From Alisma plantago-aquatica (taxonomy: Eukaryota > Streptophyta > Magnoliopsida > Alismatales > Alismataceae), in contig OY856413.1 in NCBI GenBank assembly GCA_963693085.1, positions 103,484,801 through 103,548,800 of the forward strand: DNA of 64,000 nt. Reading direction: 5' to 3'. The position numbers and the translations under genes are program-made. Under the pieces are notes generated by a model that saw only the letters and a list, made by a program, of their open reading frames with translations, searched no databases and was not told the DNA's origin. The stretch's first letter is position 1; each line of letters starts with the position of its first letter. Shown piece after piece: positions 38,288 through 48,436 of this stretch.

Positions 38288-39880
38288 TCAATCCTGTGGA
38301 GGCGGTGGTGGGTATTGCGGTGCCGTAGGATCCCAAGACGGGTACTCCCCCTGGAAGCTTGGATCATATTGGGTCCTCGGCGGAGGCTGTGGATAGCCTC
38401 CAAAGTAGTCTTGACTCCAATAATGGTCGAAGAAAGGCTCCTGTTGCGTCTCTATCCGCTGCAACCGGTTGTGCATTTTCTCTTGGTTGGCGAGGATGAG
38501 CCGCTCGTTCTCGAACATAGCCCGTTGATTCTCAAGTAGCCGGCTCGTAGTCTCGTGGATGCCGGTATACATAGCCATGTGCTGCTGCTGAGTCTACTGG
38601 ATGTCCTGCAGCGTGGTGTACATCCCTTGCATGGAGTAGGGATCCGCAGCTGGCTGCTCTTGCTGTGGTGATGGTGGCGGGGGATGAGATGATGAAGAAG
38701 CACCCGGATGCATCCTAGGACGCTTCCGTGGTGCCACACGTGCATGAAGAGGTGTGTAAGCCTCCTCTTCCTCCGCAGCCTCGCCTGCTTGCTCATCACC
38801 TCCGCCTTCTTCCTCGGAGGACTCGATGGCTATGATTGGCCACCGGAAGTGCTGCTTGCCCTCTATGTTGAATACGTCGTCCGGTAGGGAGCTCTCCTGA
38901 TAAGCTTGGTTGATGTGGCAATGTGCATACGCCAACCCATCCCGGAGAAGGATAAGGTTTGAACGATGCAAGTGTTGCACGTTCACCTTACTCTTTGTGG
39001 AAATCGGAGTCATGGACTGAAAATTCAGCCCCAAGTAGGACGCCAACTTGGTGATGAGCCCACCAAAATGGATCGGAGCCTTCCTTGTACTCCTCTTCAC
39101 CGCCAGGACGCGCTGTAGCCAGAACGCCCCCCAGTTGCATGGTTGTCGCTTCAGGAGTGCGTAGAGGAAGAAGAGATCGCTCTCCTGAAACTTGCTCAAC
39201 GCCAAATCACTCCGAGCGAAGAACGTCAAGCTCAACATCCTATGAAGGACCCGGACGGACAGGTGCTCAAAATCTGCTACCGCTGCATTGTGGTAGCTCA
39301 CGGTCTTCCCCGCCGGCACTGTAACTAGCTCAGAGAAGATCTTTGCATAGTCGGTGCGGGAGTCCGGCCTTCGGTGATCATGTGGAGAGTGGAACCAGTT
39401 GAAGATTTGATTGAACTGGACCCGTGTGAGATTGTAGTTGTTGTTGAAGAGTCGGAAGGACACCCTTCCCTTGATCCATTCCCGGTCCGATGCTACCACG
39501 TCGTTTGGTACGACGCAGACGTCGAGACACGCCATGAACTCCACCACCAGTTCCTTGTAGGTGGGCCATTCACCGAAAAACGGCTGCCCATCCGCATGGT
39601 ACTGCAGCTCGTCAGGGCGTAGGCTTCTGCTGGTGTTGTGTGCTTGTCCATGAAGCACATAGGCCAAGTTGGCCTCGAATCCCAACTCCTGGATCATGCC
39701 CCGGTCCCCATACTGGGTGGGCTCGAACTTTCGCTTCATTATCTCCTCGTAGACCTTCCTCACCTCCATGTTGGCATGAATTAGGCGTGGACGAGGGATG
39801 GAAGCGGTTGGGGGAGGAACGAACTCCTCGATCTCCATAGGGTGTGCGCTTGAGGACGACGCTCCGGCGACGTGCACCAT
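38288..39880 (-). pseudogene. ATHILA ORF-1-like extra protein of element C, one premature stop
   Basis: The start ATG is at 39880. The frame runs 428 codons to a TAG at 38594-38596 and then continues open to 38288, so the ancestral protein was about 530 residues. The TAG replaces a CAG in a Gln run that A keeps. Residues about 40-330 form the conserved part (IMKRKFEPTQY, WPTYKELVVEFMACL, RVSFRLFNNNYNL), resembling the ATHILA ORF-1 family of plant gypsy elements, whose function is unknown. Then come an acidic stretch (about 350-375), a basic APRKRPRM that could be a nuclear localisation signal, a Ser/Pro/Gln-rich linker and a Pro-rich tail. Family assignment is from pattern memory. Confidence 0.7.
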
Positions 39881-40035
39881 GGTTGTGAGAAGATGGGATT
39901 AGAAGAAAAGAGCTCGGTGAAGATGGAGAAGAAATTCTCCGCTCGATGAAGATCTCCGCTCGATGACGCTTCTCTTCAGTCTTGGAGGGCTCGGGGGAGT
40001 GCTCGGCGCAACGGAGGATACTTGCTTTGAAGGTG

Positions 40036-40069
40036 TGACGTCAAATGACGTTGCAAGTCCCCTTAAATA
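40036..40069 (-). promoter_or_regulatory. Candidate internal promoter of the extra ORF in element C
   Basis: On the minus strand TATTTAAG (40069-40062) is followed by a leader holding the palindrome TGACGTCA (40043-40036, a bZIP-type site) and, about 180 bases on, the ATG at 39880. The seven-pair palindrome array lies immediately upstream. A has the same set at 49009-49042. No transcript data. Confidence 0.5.
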
Positions 40070-40095
40070 GGCTTGATCGGCGCCCCTTTTGACCC

Positions 40096-40639
40096 GTCGA
40101 TACCATCGACGCGGGTCGATGGTATCGACACATCTCACGGGTAGCCGCCTCCCTCGCGAGTATCGACGGCTGACGTTTGCTGGATCGAGAAACCCGGATT
40201 GCTGACGGGTCGATACCATCGACGGAAGTCGATGGTATCGACGCAGCACCCGGATCGCTGACGTGGCTGTTGCGATCGTCGTCGATGTCTGTGTGCAGAT
40301 CGGTGACATGTCCGTCGACACCATCGACGGATGTCGATGGTATCGACTTGCTTTTATTGCGACACTGCCGTTTTGTTGCATTCAACCTGTGACCATGTCG
40401 ATACCATCGACGAGGCCGTCGATGGTATCGAGTTGACTGAGCAAAATTCGTCTGAACTTCTCCAGAGATCTCGATGGTATCGACTGGCGTGTCGATACCA
40501 TCGACATTTTGTTGCGACCTGCCTGTAGGTATGTTGATACCATCGACGGGGGCGTCGATAGTATCGACTCAGTGCAAGTTTTGCAGCTGTCAACCTGAAC
40601 CCATGTCGATACCATCGACCAGTGTGTCGATGGTATCGA
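40096..40639 (-). repeat. Seven-pair 15-bp palindrome array between protease and extra ORF in element C
   Basis: Copies start at 40096/40115, 40209/40228, 40314/40333, 40397/40418, 40470/40491, 40533/40553 and 40604/40625. Each pair is an inverted repeat of GTCGATACCATCGAC with a 4-6 nt gap, able to form a 15-bp hairpin. Spacing between pairs (113, 105, 83, 73, 63 and 71 bp) is nearly the same as in A, read in the opposite direction. Confidence 0.95.
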
Positions 40640-40752
40640 CCCTGCCTGTGCCTGCACATTAAACAAACGGATCAAGGTATCTTCTTTAAACTAAAATTTA
40701 AATGAAATAAAAGCAATCTATAACTACAACTAAACTATCCTAATGTACCAAT

Positions 40753-40779
40753 GGTTGGGTTGCCTCCCAACAAGCGCCC
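40753..40779 (-). ncRNA. Conserved post-pol hairpin (element C copy)
   Basis: On the minus strand GGGCGCTT, then GTTGGG, AGGCAA, CCCAAC: a perfect 6-bp stem and 6-nt loop. It follows the protease stop by about 35 bases, just as it follows the integrase stop in A. It marks where the RT-integrase section is missing in C. Confidence 0.7.
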
Positions 40780-40814
40780 TTCTTTAACGTCTTAGGCTAG
40801 ACGTATGACAGTCA

Positions 40815-40997
40815 TCATCTTTTCACCTTGGGGACTGCACTTAGAGGATCATGCGGTAATTTGAATTCAACACGATCTCCTCCAATGCCCAAAGACAAAG
40901 TACCTCTCCCTAAGGCAGTGACAACGTCTGCCGTTGCTTGAAACGGTCTTCCTAGGAGAATTTCACAACTTTGGAGTGGTGGCATATCCATGACGAC
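40815..40997 (-). pseudogene. Protease C-terminal fragment of element C, downstream of the A insertion
   Basis: Residues VVMDMPPLQSCEILLGRPFQ and LGIGGDRVEFKLP match the aspartic-protease end of A (ELLLGRPFQATADM). The frame ends at a TGA near 40815 with no RT following. Across the insertion site the reading frame is two bases short compared with A, so this end was probably out of frame with the gag-protease part even before A inserted. Confidence 0.85.
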
Positions 40998-42594
40998 TGA
41001 TGCGATGATTTTGAGTCGCATTTAGAGACCTATTTCATATGTGTTTTGTGCCTTAATTACTCATTTTCATGGATATTATTGCATAATTCACTTTATTTGG
41101 TCTTTGCCATCATTTTATATCAAATCCCCTTTGTTTTACTATTTTGAGCATTATTTATCATCTTATTATAAATTGTGTGGATTTACTTGGTCTTGTTGTG
41201 AAATTTCAGGAAAAACAAGTATCTGCTTCCGTCGATACCATCGACGGAAGTCGATACCATCGACCAAGCCACATGTTGTCAGCCGAGAAGAGCAATACAG
41301 AGTCGATACCATCGACACCTAAGTCGATGGTATCGAGATCCCTTCAAGTTGCTGGTGAGGAAACTGTCGATACCATCGACCCAAGTCAATGCCATCGACA
41401 CAAGAGGAGCTACATCGTCGCTAAACGACAACAACCGACGCTAAAGCAGTCGATGGTATCGAGATCACCACAGGCGCTCAGAATAAAAGAAAGGAAAGCT
41501 GCCGCTAATCCGCCGGGTCGATACCATCAACCCGCGTCGATGGTATCGACGCCGGCAGATATGCGTTGGATTTGTTTTGATCTCGATCGGACGGCTGTTG
41601 TTATTTGACGACCTAATTAGGGACTTATACCTAATGACGGCCGCCCAGACGAGATGATCATCTCATTTTTGGATTGCACGAGTGCTGAGGAGGAGAGAAA
41701 GGAGAACGGAGGCTGAGAAGCTCATCCCGGGTGATTCGGACGCTGCCGAAGATGATTTCCACCACCGACAGGCGGGGAAAGCTCGTGTTCTACGCCAAGG
41801 ATCCACCGGTTCTTCTCCGTTCAGGGGTTTTCCCATTTATTTCCCGTTTTTCTTATGAATTCCCCAATTTCTACCATGTATTCGTGTGAGATGAACATGA
41901 GAGGCTAAAACCCTCAATCTTTAGGACCGGGAGTAGCCCGGGAATGCATTGTATGACCTTTTTATATCAATAATTCATATTTTTATCTCAAATCCGTGGA
42001 ATAGATTCATTTTCTCCATTTCTATTGTTATGCTTGATCACCATGATAATAATTTAACACCCTTAATCACTTCGACAGAAGGATTAACGGTTGAAAAGAG
42101 ACAAATTCTACATTAATCCATAAAACCCTTGACAAAGGAGTTGTAAAATTAATGGTGGGAACTGAGAGACCGTTTATAATGCACTTAGTTTAGGGGAATG
42201 ATTACTACGACAGTGGAATCAACCTAAATCTAAGTAGTGAATTACACCACGACAGTGGGTAATTCTGTTTTCAGGCCACTACCCAGATAGAGAGAGAAGT
42301 GTGAGGAATTATATGAAACTTAATACAATGTTGACCCGCGGTGAAACCGCCATCCTAAAGATATCCCTTTGAATTGATTAAATTAACCTTTAATCGATTG
42401 CTTTCTTTGTTTGATTTTTATCTTCTTTTTAATTTGAACACAAAACCCTATTTTGTTAATCGGTCTAGCTGATTGCGATTAGTTAGTAGAAGTCTCCAAT
42501 AATTCACGTATCCCTGAGTTCGACTTGGGCCTCACAAGGCCTATATTACTCGACGCGTATACTTGCGTTTAAGCGCGTAGTAAAATACACGTCA
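40998..42594 (+). repeat. 5' LTR of element A
   Basis: 1597 bp. It is 16 bp shorter than the 3' LTR, the net of a 21-bp loss near 41448, which removes one palindrome copy and its 6-nt spacer, and 5 bp (ACTTC, near 42070) that the 3' LTR lacks. Otherwise the copies differ by scattered substitutions. Confidence 0.95.
41231..41550 (+). repeat. 15-bp palindrome array in the A 5' LTR (9 copies)
   Basis: Copies start at 41231, 41250, 41302, 41323, 41366, 41385, 41449, 41517 and 41536, with 0-2 mismatches. The copy that would pair with 41449 is deleted; the other three LTRs keep it. Confidence 0.95.
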
Positions 42595-42600
42595 AGTTTT

Positions 42601-42618
42601 TGGCGCCGTTGCCGGGGA
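42601..42618 (+). promoter_or_regulatory. Primer-binding site of element A, tRNA-Asp
   Basis: TGGCGCCGTTGCCGGGGA is the exact complement of the last 18 bases of plant tRNA-Asp (TCCCCGGCAACGGCG plus CCA). It starts six bases after the LTR end. tRNA-Asp priming is characteristic of the Athila/Tat side of plant Ty3/gypsy. Confidence 0.95.
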
Positions 42619-42788
42619 AACGGTGAATTATTGGCACTTTGAGTGCTAAGAGCGGCCACTCTAGGCCACATTTTTTTTATTTATTTTAAAACAATTTCAA
42701 AAAAAAAATTCCTTTATTTCTCTATAATTGTGTTGACTCGTTCAAAGCATTGTACTGAACCCCTATTTCCATTTTTCAGGTACTTTGC
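42619..42788 (+). other. Leader between primer site and gag in element A
   Basis: 170 bases with two small hairpins (GCACT, TTG, AGTGC and GTGGCC-like repeats, about 42637-42671), then T-rich and A-rich runs. C keeps the same hairpins at about 56235-56275. This is where a packaging or dimerisation signal would be expected; that role is inference. Confidence 0.5.
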
Positions 42789-44558
42789 ATGGTGCACACA
42801 CGTAGTCGAGACTACGTGAATAGCACACCTGAGGTTCCATCTGCGGGACCAGAGGACGAGGACTACTACGAGGAGGAACACCACAGTGATATAAATTCTG
42901 AATCTGAGCAAGAACAAGAAGAAGTAATGGCTAAAGCACAGACAATATGGGAGAAGATCAAGGCGTCTTCTTCCTCGGCATCAAAGGGGCCTATAAAGAA
43001 ACAAGGGCTAAACATACCTACATACAGGATCGACCCAGCGCTGATTAACGTGGTCAAATCCAACACATTTCACGGACTGAAAAATGAAGATCCAGTGGCA
43101 CACATTAGTCAGTTTGTGGAGAACTGCGATATGGTGAAGATAGATCGATTTCCGCAGGATGTGCTCTACCTCAAGTTATTCCCGAGTTCCTTGGCTGGAG
43201 TGGCAAGAGAGTGGCTTCATAACCTCGACGACGAGTTTGTTGAATCATGGGATCACATGGTGGAGGTTTTCTTCGAGAGGTTCTTCCCTCCTGAGAAGAC
43301 CAATGATATGATCCGGAAGATCCACAATTTCACCCAACAGGCGGGTGAAACTTATTCTGAGACTTGGGAGCGATTCCAAGTCATGTTGAGGAGATGTCCA
43401 CACCATGGACTGGACAAGGAAACCCAAGTGAAGATCTTCTACTTTGCTCTCTCCGAGCATGATAGAAGCAATTTGGACTCGGCTGGCTCCAGATTTTTCT
43501 TAAATAACACTGATACAAGATGCTGGGAAATACTGAAGAATATGGCACGAAAGAAATCTTGGGGGGAAAGAGAAAGAGGCCCAGTTGAGCAAGCAAGAGT
43601 TGCCAGTGAGTCAAAGGCAATGAGAGAGCTGAATGAGAAGATGGATCTTCTCGCAAAGAAGTTGCTGCAGAAGGAAGACAATGAGTCTGAGGATGAGGCT
43701 CAGGTCAAGTACATGAGGCAACAACAGGGGTACAGGAATAACGATTATTCATGGCGGAAGGACAATAAATTTTCATGGAAGGATCCAAATAACTTTCTGC
43801 AGGATCCGGACGCCAAGCCTGCACCGGTCACGGAGGACAAGAGCACAGATTTGCTCAATCAAGTCATAAAGCAAAATCAAGAGTTGATGAACACTTTTGG
43901 GCAGCAAATAAAGCAGCAGGGTGAGTTTATGAACCAGTTTGGGCAGACTTTGCAGAGCCACGGGGCTCAAATGAGAACTATAGAGACTTCCATGGCGCAG
44001 ATGGCAGCCGAGATTGCAAGCTTGAAGAAGCCGGCACATCCGGGTTTTCTGGGGAACACCAATGTTCCCGAGGGAAACCAACAGGCCAAGGCCATCTTAT
44101 TGAGGAGCGGGAAGAAAGTGTTAAATCCAAGGGCGGATGACACAATCACACTGCAGGACACAGTTGAAGAAGCAACAGTCAAAGAGCAGCCCGCACCTGT
44201 CATAGAGCAAACTGAGGACATAGCTGAAGATGGTAAGGAAGAACAAGCCACTGAGGAGGAACCACATAAATTAACTCCCTATGTGCCACCTCATCAAAGG
44301 GCACATACCGTTCTGGTCCCCTATCCCAATAGTGCAAAAGCAAGAAAGGTGGATGCACAGTTTAAGAAATTTCTGGACAGCTTTAGGAAGTTATCAGTGA
44401 ATATTCCTTTGCTAGAGGCGATTGAACAAATCCCATCTTATGGGAAGTTTCTCAAAGATGTAATCACCAAGAAGAGAAAGATACCCGACACTGAGGTCGT
44501 GGTATTGAAGGAGCAAGTGAGTGCTTTTATTATGGGTACTTTGCCGCCAAAGAGATAG
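42789..44558 (+). CDS. gag: gag polyprotein of element A
   Basis: A 589-codon frame from the first ATG after the primer site. The N-terminus is acidic (EDEDYYEEEHH, ESEQEQEE). The retrotransposon gag domain spans about residues 85-260 (FPSSLAGVAREWLHNL, SWDHMVEVFFERFFPP, GETYSETWERFQVMLRRCPHHG). Residues about 350-420 are Gln-rich and coiled-coil-like. I see no CCHC zinc knuckle, unlike the trace in D. Gag builds the cytoplasmic particle for reverse transcription. The frame ends at TAG (44556-44558) just before the protease; C reads straight through with Lys at this site, so the TAG is probably a mutation rather than a natural gag stop. Confidence 0.85.
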   Translation: MVHTRSRDYVNSTPEVPSAGPEDEDYYEEEHHSDINSESEQEQEEVMAKAQTIWEKIKASSSSASKGPIKKQGLNIPTYRIDPALINVVKSNTFHGLKNEDPVAHISQFVENCDMVKIDRFPQDVLYLKLFPSSLAGVAREWLHNLDDEFVESWDHMVEVFFERFFPPEKTNDMIRKIHNFTQQAGETYSETWERFQVMLRRCPHHGLDKETQVKIFYFALSEHDRSNLDSAGSRFFLNNTDTRCWEILKNMARKKSWGERERGPVEQARVASESKAMRELNEKMDLLAKKLLQKEDNESEDEAQVKYMRQQQGYRNNDYSWRKDNKFSWKDPNNFLQDPDAKPAPVTEDKSTDLLNQVIKQNQELMNTFGQQIKQQGEFMNQFGQTLQSHGAQMRTIETSMAQMAAEIASLKKPAHPGFLGNTNVPEGNQQAKAILLRSGKKVLNPRADDTITLQDTVEEATVKEQPAPVIEQTEDIAEDGKEEQATEEEPHKLTPYVPPHQRAHTVLVPYPNSAKARKVDAQFKKFLDSFRKLSVNIPLLEAIEQIPSYGKFLKDVITKKRKIPDTEVVVLKEQVSAFIMGTLPPKR

Positions 44559-45944
44559 GATCCCGGTTGTTTCAATATTTCTTGTTTTATCGGGAAGTTC
44601 AAATTTGGCGAAGCACTTTGTGATTCCGGGGCAAGCATCAATCTGATGCCCCTTTCTACGTTCAAGAAACTTGGATTGAAGGAGTCGAGACCAAGTAACA
44701 TGACCATCCAATTGGCCGATAATTCTGTGGTGAAACCGTATGGAATCTGTGAGGATGTTTTGGTAAAGGTAGACCGCTTTGTTTTTCCGGCTGATTTCGT
44801 CGTTATGGAAATGCAAGACGAGCACGGCAATGAGTTACTACTTGGTCGCCCATTCCAAGCTACAGCTGATATGATCTTGGAGATGGGGAGAGGTCGCTTG
44901 ACCTTGGGCATTGCGGATGATCGCTTTGAGATGGTCATGCCCAATGGTAATGCATCTAATAAAGCAAAAGCACATTGCAACATGGTTAAGCATGTGGAAC
45001 AAAATATCTCACTTTGTCTTGGGAAGACATTTTTGGATATGGCTCATGTTATGAGCAGGATAGATAATGGGACCCTAGCAGTGGACCTTATGGAGCAAAC
45101 TAAGGTTGTCTCTTTATGCAAGGCAGTTGGGTTTCCAAATGATGAGAATGAGGACATTCCATCTTCATGGGAGGATGATGTGATTGTTACTTCCGTCTTT
45201 GATGTATATCCGGAATTGCCTTTGGAGGCGTGTTTGTTAAATGTCACTTATGATTGGATGCGGAGTACTTCACTCAAGGAGTGCGCCAAAATGTTTCAAA
45301 TGCTTCCATGTTTCTACACGAGGCACTATGAAGATTTGGGTACACTTCCCCCACCGCTACAATCATCTATTATTTGCCCACCTGATCTGGAATTGAAGCC
45401 ATTGCCCCCGCATCTGAAGTACGTCTTTCTAGCTGAGGAGGACAAGTTACCAGTGATTGTTTCTGCATACTTGAGTGCGGATGAGGAGGAGCAACTACTG
45501 ATAGTGCTGAAGAACCACCGTGGAGCTTTTGGGTGGTCTGTGGCGGACATCAAGGGGATCTCCCCTACACTTTGCCAACACAAGATTCGGCTCGAGGAGG
45601 GAGCCAAGCCAGTCATACAGCCTCAAAGACGTCTAAATCCAAGCATTATGGAGGTTGTCAAGAAGGAAGTCATAAAGCTTCTTGCTGCAGGGATCATTTA
45701 TGCCATATCCGATTCAACGTGGGTGAGTCCCACACAGGTAGTCCCTAAAAAGGGGGGAATCACTGTCACTACAAATCTTTTGAATGAACCTGTCACCACC
45801 CGATTGGTAACCGGGTGGCGTGTTTGCATTGACTACCGCCGATTGAATGCCGCAACTCTTAAAGATCATTTTCCATTGCCATTTACCGAGGTCGCATTTT
45901 TGTTTTCTAGATGGCTATTCGGGGTACAACCAAATTTCTATTGA
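44559..45944 (+). pseudogene. pol: Protease and N-terminal reverse transcriptase of element A
   Basis: In frame with gag after the TAG. The aspartic protease has its catalytic Asp in CDSGASINLMP (about 44619-44651) and ends near ELLLGRPFQATADM. A long linker follows, then the RT start: GAFGWSVADIKGISP, KEVIKLLAAGIIYAISDSTWVSPTQVVPKKGG and VCIDYRRLNAATLKDHFPLPF (about 45825-45885). Next, roughly 30 bp are missing compared with D (which keeps IDQVLESLAHH), the frame shifts by one and this frame closes at 45944. The mutation disables RT. PR would have cut the Gag-Pol precursor. Confidence 0.85.
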
Positions 45945-47493
45945 TCCTTTGGATAAAGAGAAGTCTACGTTTACATGTCCCTATGGGACGTTTGCTTACC
46001 GCCGTATGCCGTTCGGTTTATGCAATGCGCCGGCGACTTTTCAACGCTGCATGCTCGCCATATTCTCTGACATGGTAGAGCGGTGTCTTGAAGTTTTCAT
46101 GGACGACTTCTCGGTGTATGGAGCGTCTTTTGATGAATGCCTTTATAACTTAGATAAGGTGTAGCAGCGGTGCGAGGACACACACTTGGTCCTCAATTGG
46201 GAGAAATGTCACATGATGGTGACGGAAGGAATTGTGCTAGGACACAAGGTGTCTAGCAAGGGTCTTGAGGTAGACCCCGTAAAATTTGAGGTGATTTCTA
46301 AGTTACCCCCACCAAATTCTGTAAAAGGGGTGAGAAGTTTTCTAGGACACGCCGAGGTTTATCGGCGATTTATTAAGGATTTTTCGAAAATCGCAAAGCC
46401 ATTATCGGAATTGTTGGAAAAAGACACAGTTTTTGATTTCAATGAGAAATGTCTTCACGCATTCGAGGTTTTGAAGGAGAAGTTGATTTTAGCTCCGGTT
46501 GTTCAAACGCCGGATTGGACAAAGCCATTCGAGTTGATGTGTGATGCGTCCGATTATGCTGTGGGAGCTGTTTTGGGGAAAAGGGTAGATAACAAGCCTG
46601 CTGTGATTTTCTACGCCTCAAAAACGCTTAATGATGCTCAATTGAACTACACAACTACGGAAAAGGAGTTACTGGCCGTCGTGTTCGCCTTTGAAAAATT
46701 TCGGCAGTACTTAGTGGGTTCTAAGGTGGTTGTGTGGACTGATCACGCTGCAATAAAGTATTTGATGGAGAAGAAGGATGCGAAGCCTAGACTAATTAGG
46801 TGGATTTTGCTCCTACAAGAATTCGATATTGAAATCAAGGACAAGTCGGGAATTGAAAATGTGGTGTCCGACCACTTGTCTAGGTTAGAGAGGGTTGATG
46901 AACAAGGTTTGCACATACCCATTATCGAGACCTTTCCCGATGAGCAACTTTTAAAAATTGATTCTAAAGAACCATGGTTTGCGGAAATTGTGAATTATTT
47001 GGCTTGCGGGATCATCCCGGAGGATTGGTCCTATCAAGAGAAAAAGAAATTCTTTCATTCATTGAGATATTATTTTTGGGATGACCCGATTCTCTTGAAG
47101 CAGTGCAGGGATGGTATTCTTCGCAGGTGCGTGCCGGAGGTGGAGTACAAGAGTGTTCTCCACCACTGTCATGCGTCGCCTACAGGAGGACACCATGCTA
47201 GCTCACGGACAGCAGCTAAGGTGTTGGAGAGCGGCCTTTATTGGCCCACTTTGTTCCGGGATGCCTATGATTTTGTTAGGCAATGTGACCCGTGCCAGCG
47301 CACAGGTAACATCTCAAGGAGACAGGAAATGCCCTTGAATGTATTTCAGGAAGTTGAGGTATTTGATTTATGGGGCATTGACTTCATGGGACCCTTTGTG
47401 TCCTCAAATTCAAATCTTTATATCTTACTTGCTGTAGATTATGTGTCGAAGTGGGTGGAGGCAAAACCACAAGAACTAATGATTCGAACGTAG
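45886..47493 (+). pseudogene. pol: Reverse transcriptase core, RNase H and integrase N-terminus of element A
   Basis: Continues in the shifted frame: FLDGYSGYNQI, YGTFAYRRMPFGLCNAPATFQRCM and the catalytic FMDD at 46096-46107. A TAG at 46162-46164 interrupts where Leu is expected. After it come the connection region, RNase H ([14 protein letters not shown] about 46540; [33 protein letters not shown]) and integrase, with a zinc finger ([12 protein letters not shown] about 47160; CDPCQ about 47286) and the first catalytic Asp in WGIDFMGPF (about 47372). The frame is lost at about 47468 by a 1-base change. RNase H would degrade the RNA template; integrase would insert the cDNA. Confidence 0.85.
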
Positions 47494-48260
47494 TGTGCAG
47501 GTTTGTCAAAAAGAACATTTTCTGCAGGTTCAGGATTCCCCGAATGATCATAAGTGACGGAGGCACACATTTTTGAAATCAGAAATTCGCGACACTTTTA
47601 AAGAAATATGGGGTCAAGCACAACATCGGCACCCCATATCATCCATAGACGCAAGGACAAGTGGAGGTATCAAATAGAGAAATCAAGAAGATTTTAGAAA
47701 GGACCGTAGCATCCACAAGGAAGAATTGGAGTGTATTGCTACCGGATGCGCTTTGGGCTTATCGAACGGCGTACAAAACACCTATAGGCACCACGCCTTT
47801 TAGGTTGGTGTACGGTCGGGCTTGCCATCTTCCGGTGGAATTAGAGCACAAGGCCCATTGGGCGCTAAGAAGGCTGAACTTGCGCTATGATGAGGCCGGG
47901 AGAAAAAGGCTGTTTGAATTGAATGAATTGGATGAGCTACGCATGACGGCATATGAGAATGCCCGCATCTACAAAGAGCGCACAAAGCTGATACACGATC
48001 TCCATATTGAGATGCGCACGCTCAAGAAGGGAGACAACATTCTATTGTTCAACTCCCGTCTCAAACTGCATCCCGGGAAGCTGAAATCCCGGTGGAGTGG
48101 ACCCTTCATTGTGGAGGAGGTGAAACCGCACGGAGCGATTCTCGTGCGTGATGGAGATGCCACATTCTTGGTGAACGGGAAACGCTTGAAGCTATATTTT
48201 GGTGAGAACTACAAGAGGAAAGTGAATGAGGTTAAACACATTTCACTTGTGCATGAATGA
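47469..48260 (+). pseudogene. pol: Integrase C-terminal half of element A
   Basis: In the original frame. The second catalytic Asp lies in MIISDGGTHF (about 47545), followed by TGA (47574-47576) and TAG (47646-47648, a CAG in relatives). The Glu region reads [15 protein letters not shown] (about 47655). From 47661 a 199-codon open stretch holds the rest of the core ([24 protein letters not shown]) and a C-terminal GPY/F-type module ([11 protein letters not shown] about 48090). No chromodomain is seen. Stop at 48258-48260. Confidence 0.85.
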
Positions 48261-48297
48261 GAAGAAGGGAAGACGTCTAGCCTAAGACGCTAAACAA

Positions 48298-48324
48298 GGG
48301 CGCTTGTTGGGAGGCAACCCAACC
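48298..48324 (+). ncRNA. Conserved post-pol hairpin (element A copy)
   Basis: GGGCGCTT, then GTTGGG, AGGCAA, CCCAAC, 38 bases after the integrase stop. Identical to the C copy, and matched in D by a compensatory change of the outer base pair. Role unknown. Confidence 0.7.
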
Positions 48325-48436
48325 ATTGGTACAGTAGGATAGGTTAATTTTAGTCATAGATTGCTTTTATTTCGTTTAAATTAGAGTTTAAAAATGATAC
48401 CTTGATCCGTTTGTTGAATGTGCAGGCACAGGCAGG

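Noticed and set aside
44556..44558. A natural gag-pol stop with readthrough in element A
   Set aside because: C reads Lys at the same site in an otherwise matching segment, so a private nonsense mutation is simpler; readthrough cannot be excluded.
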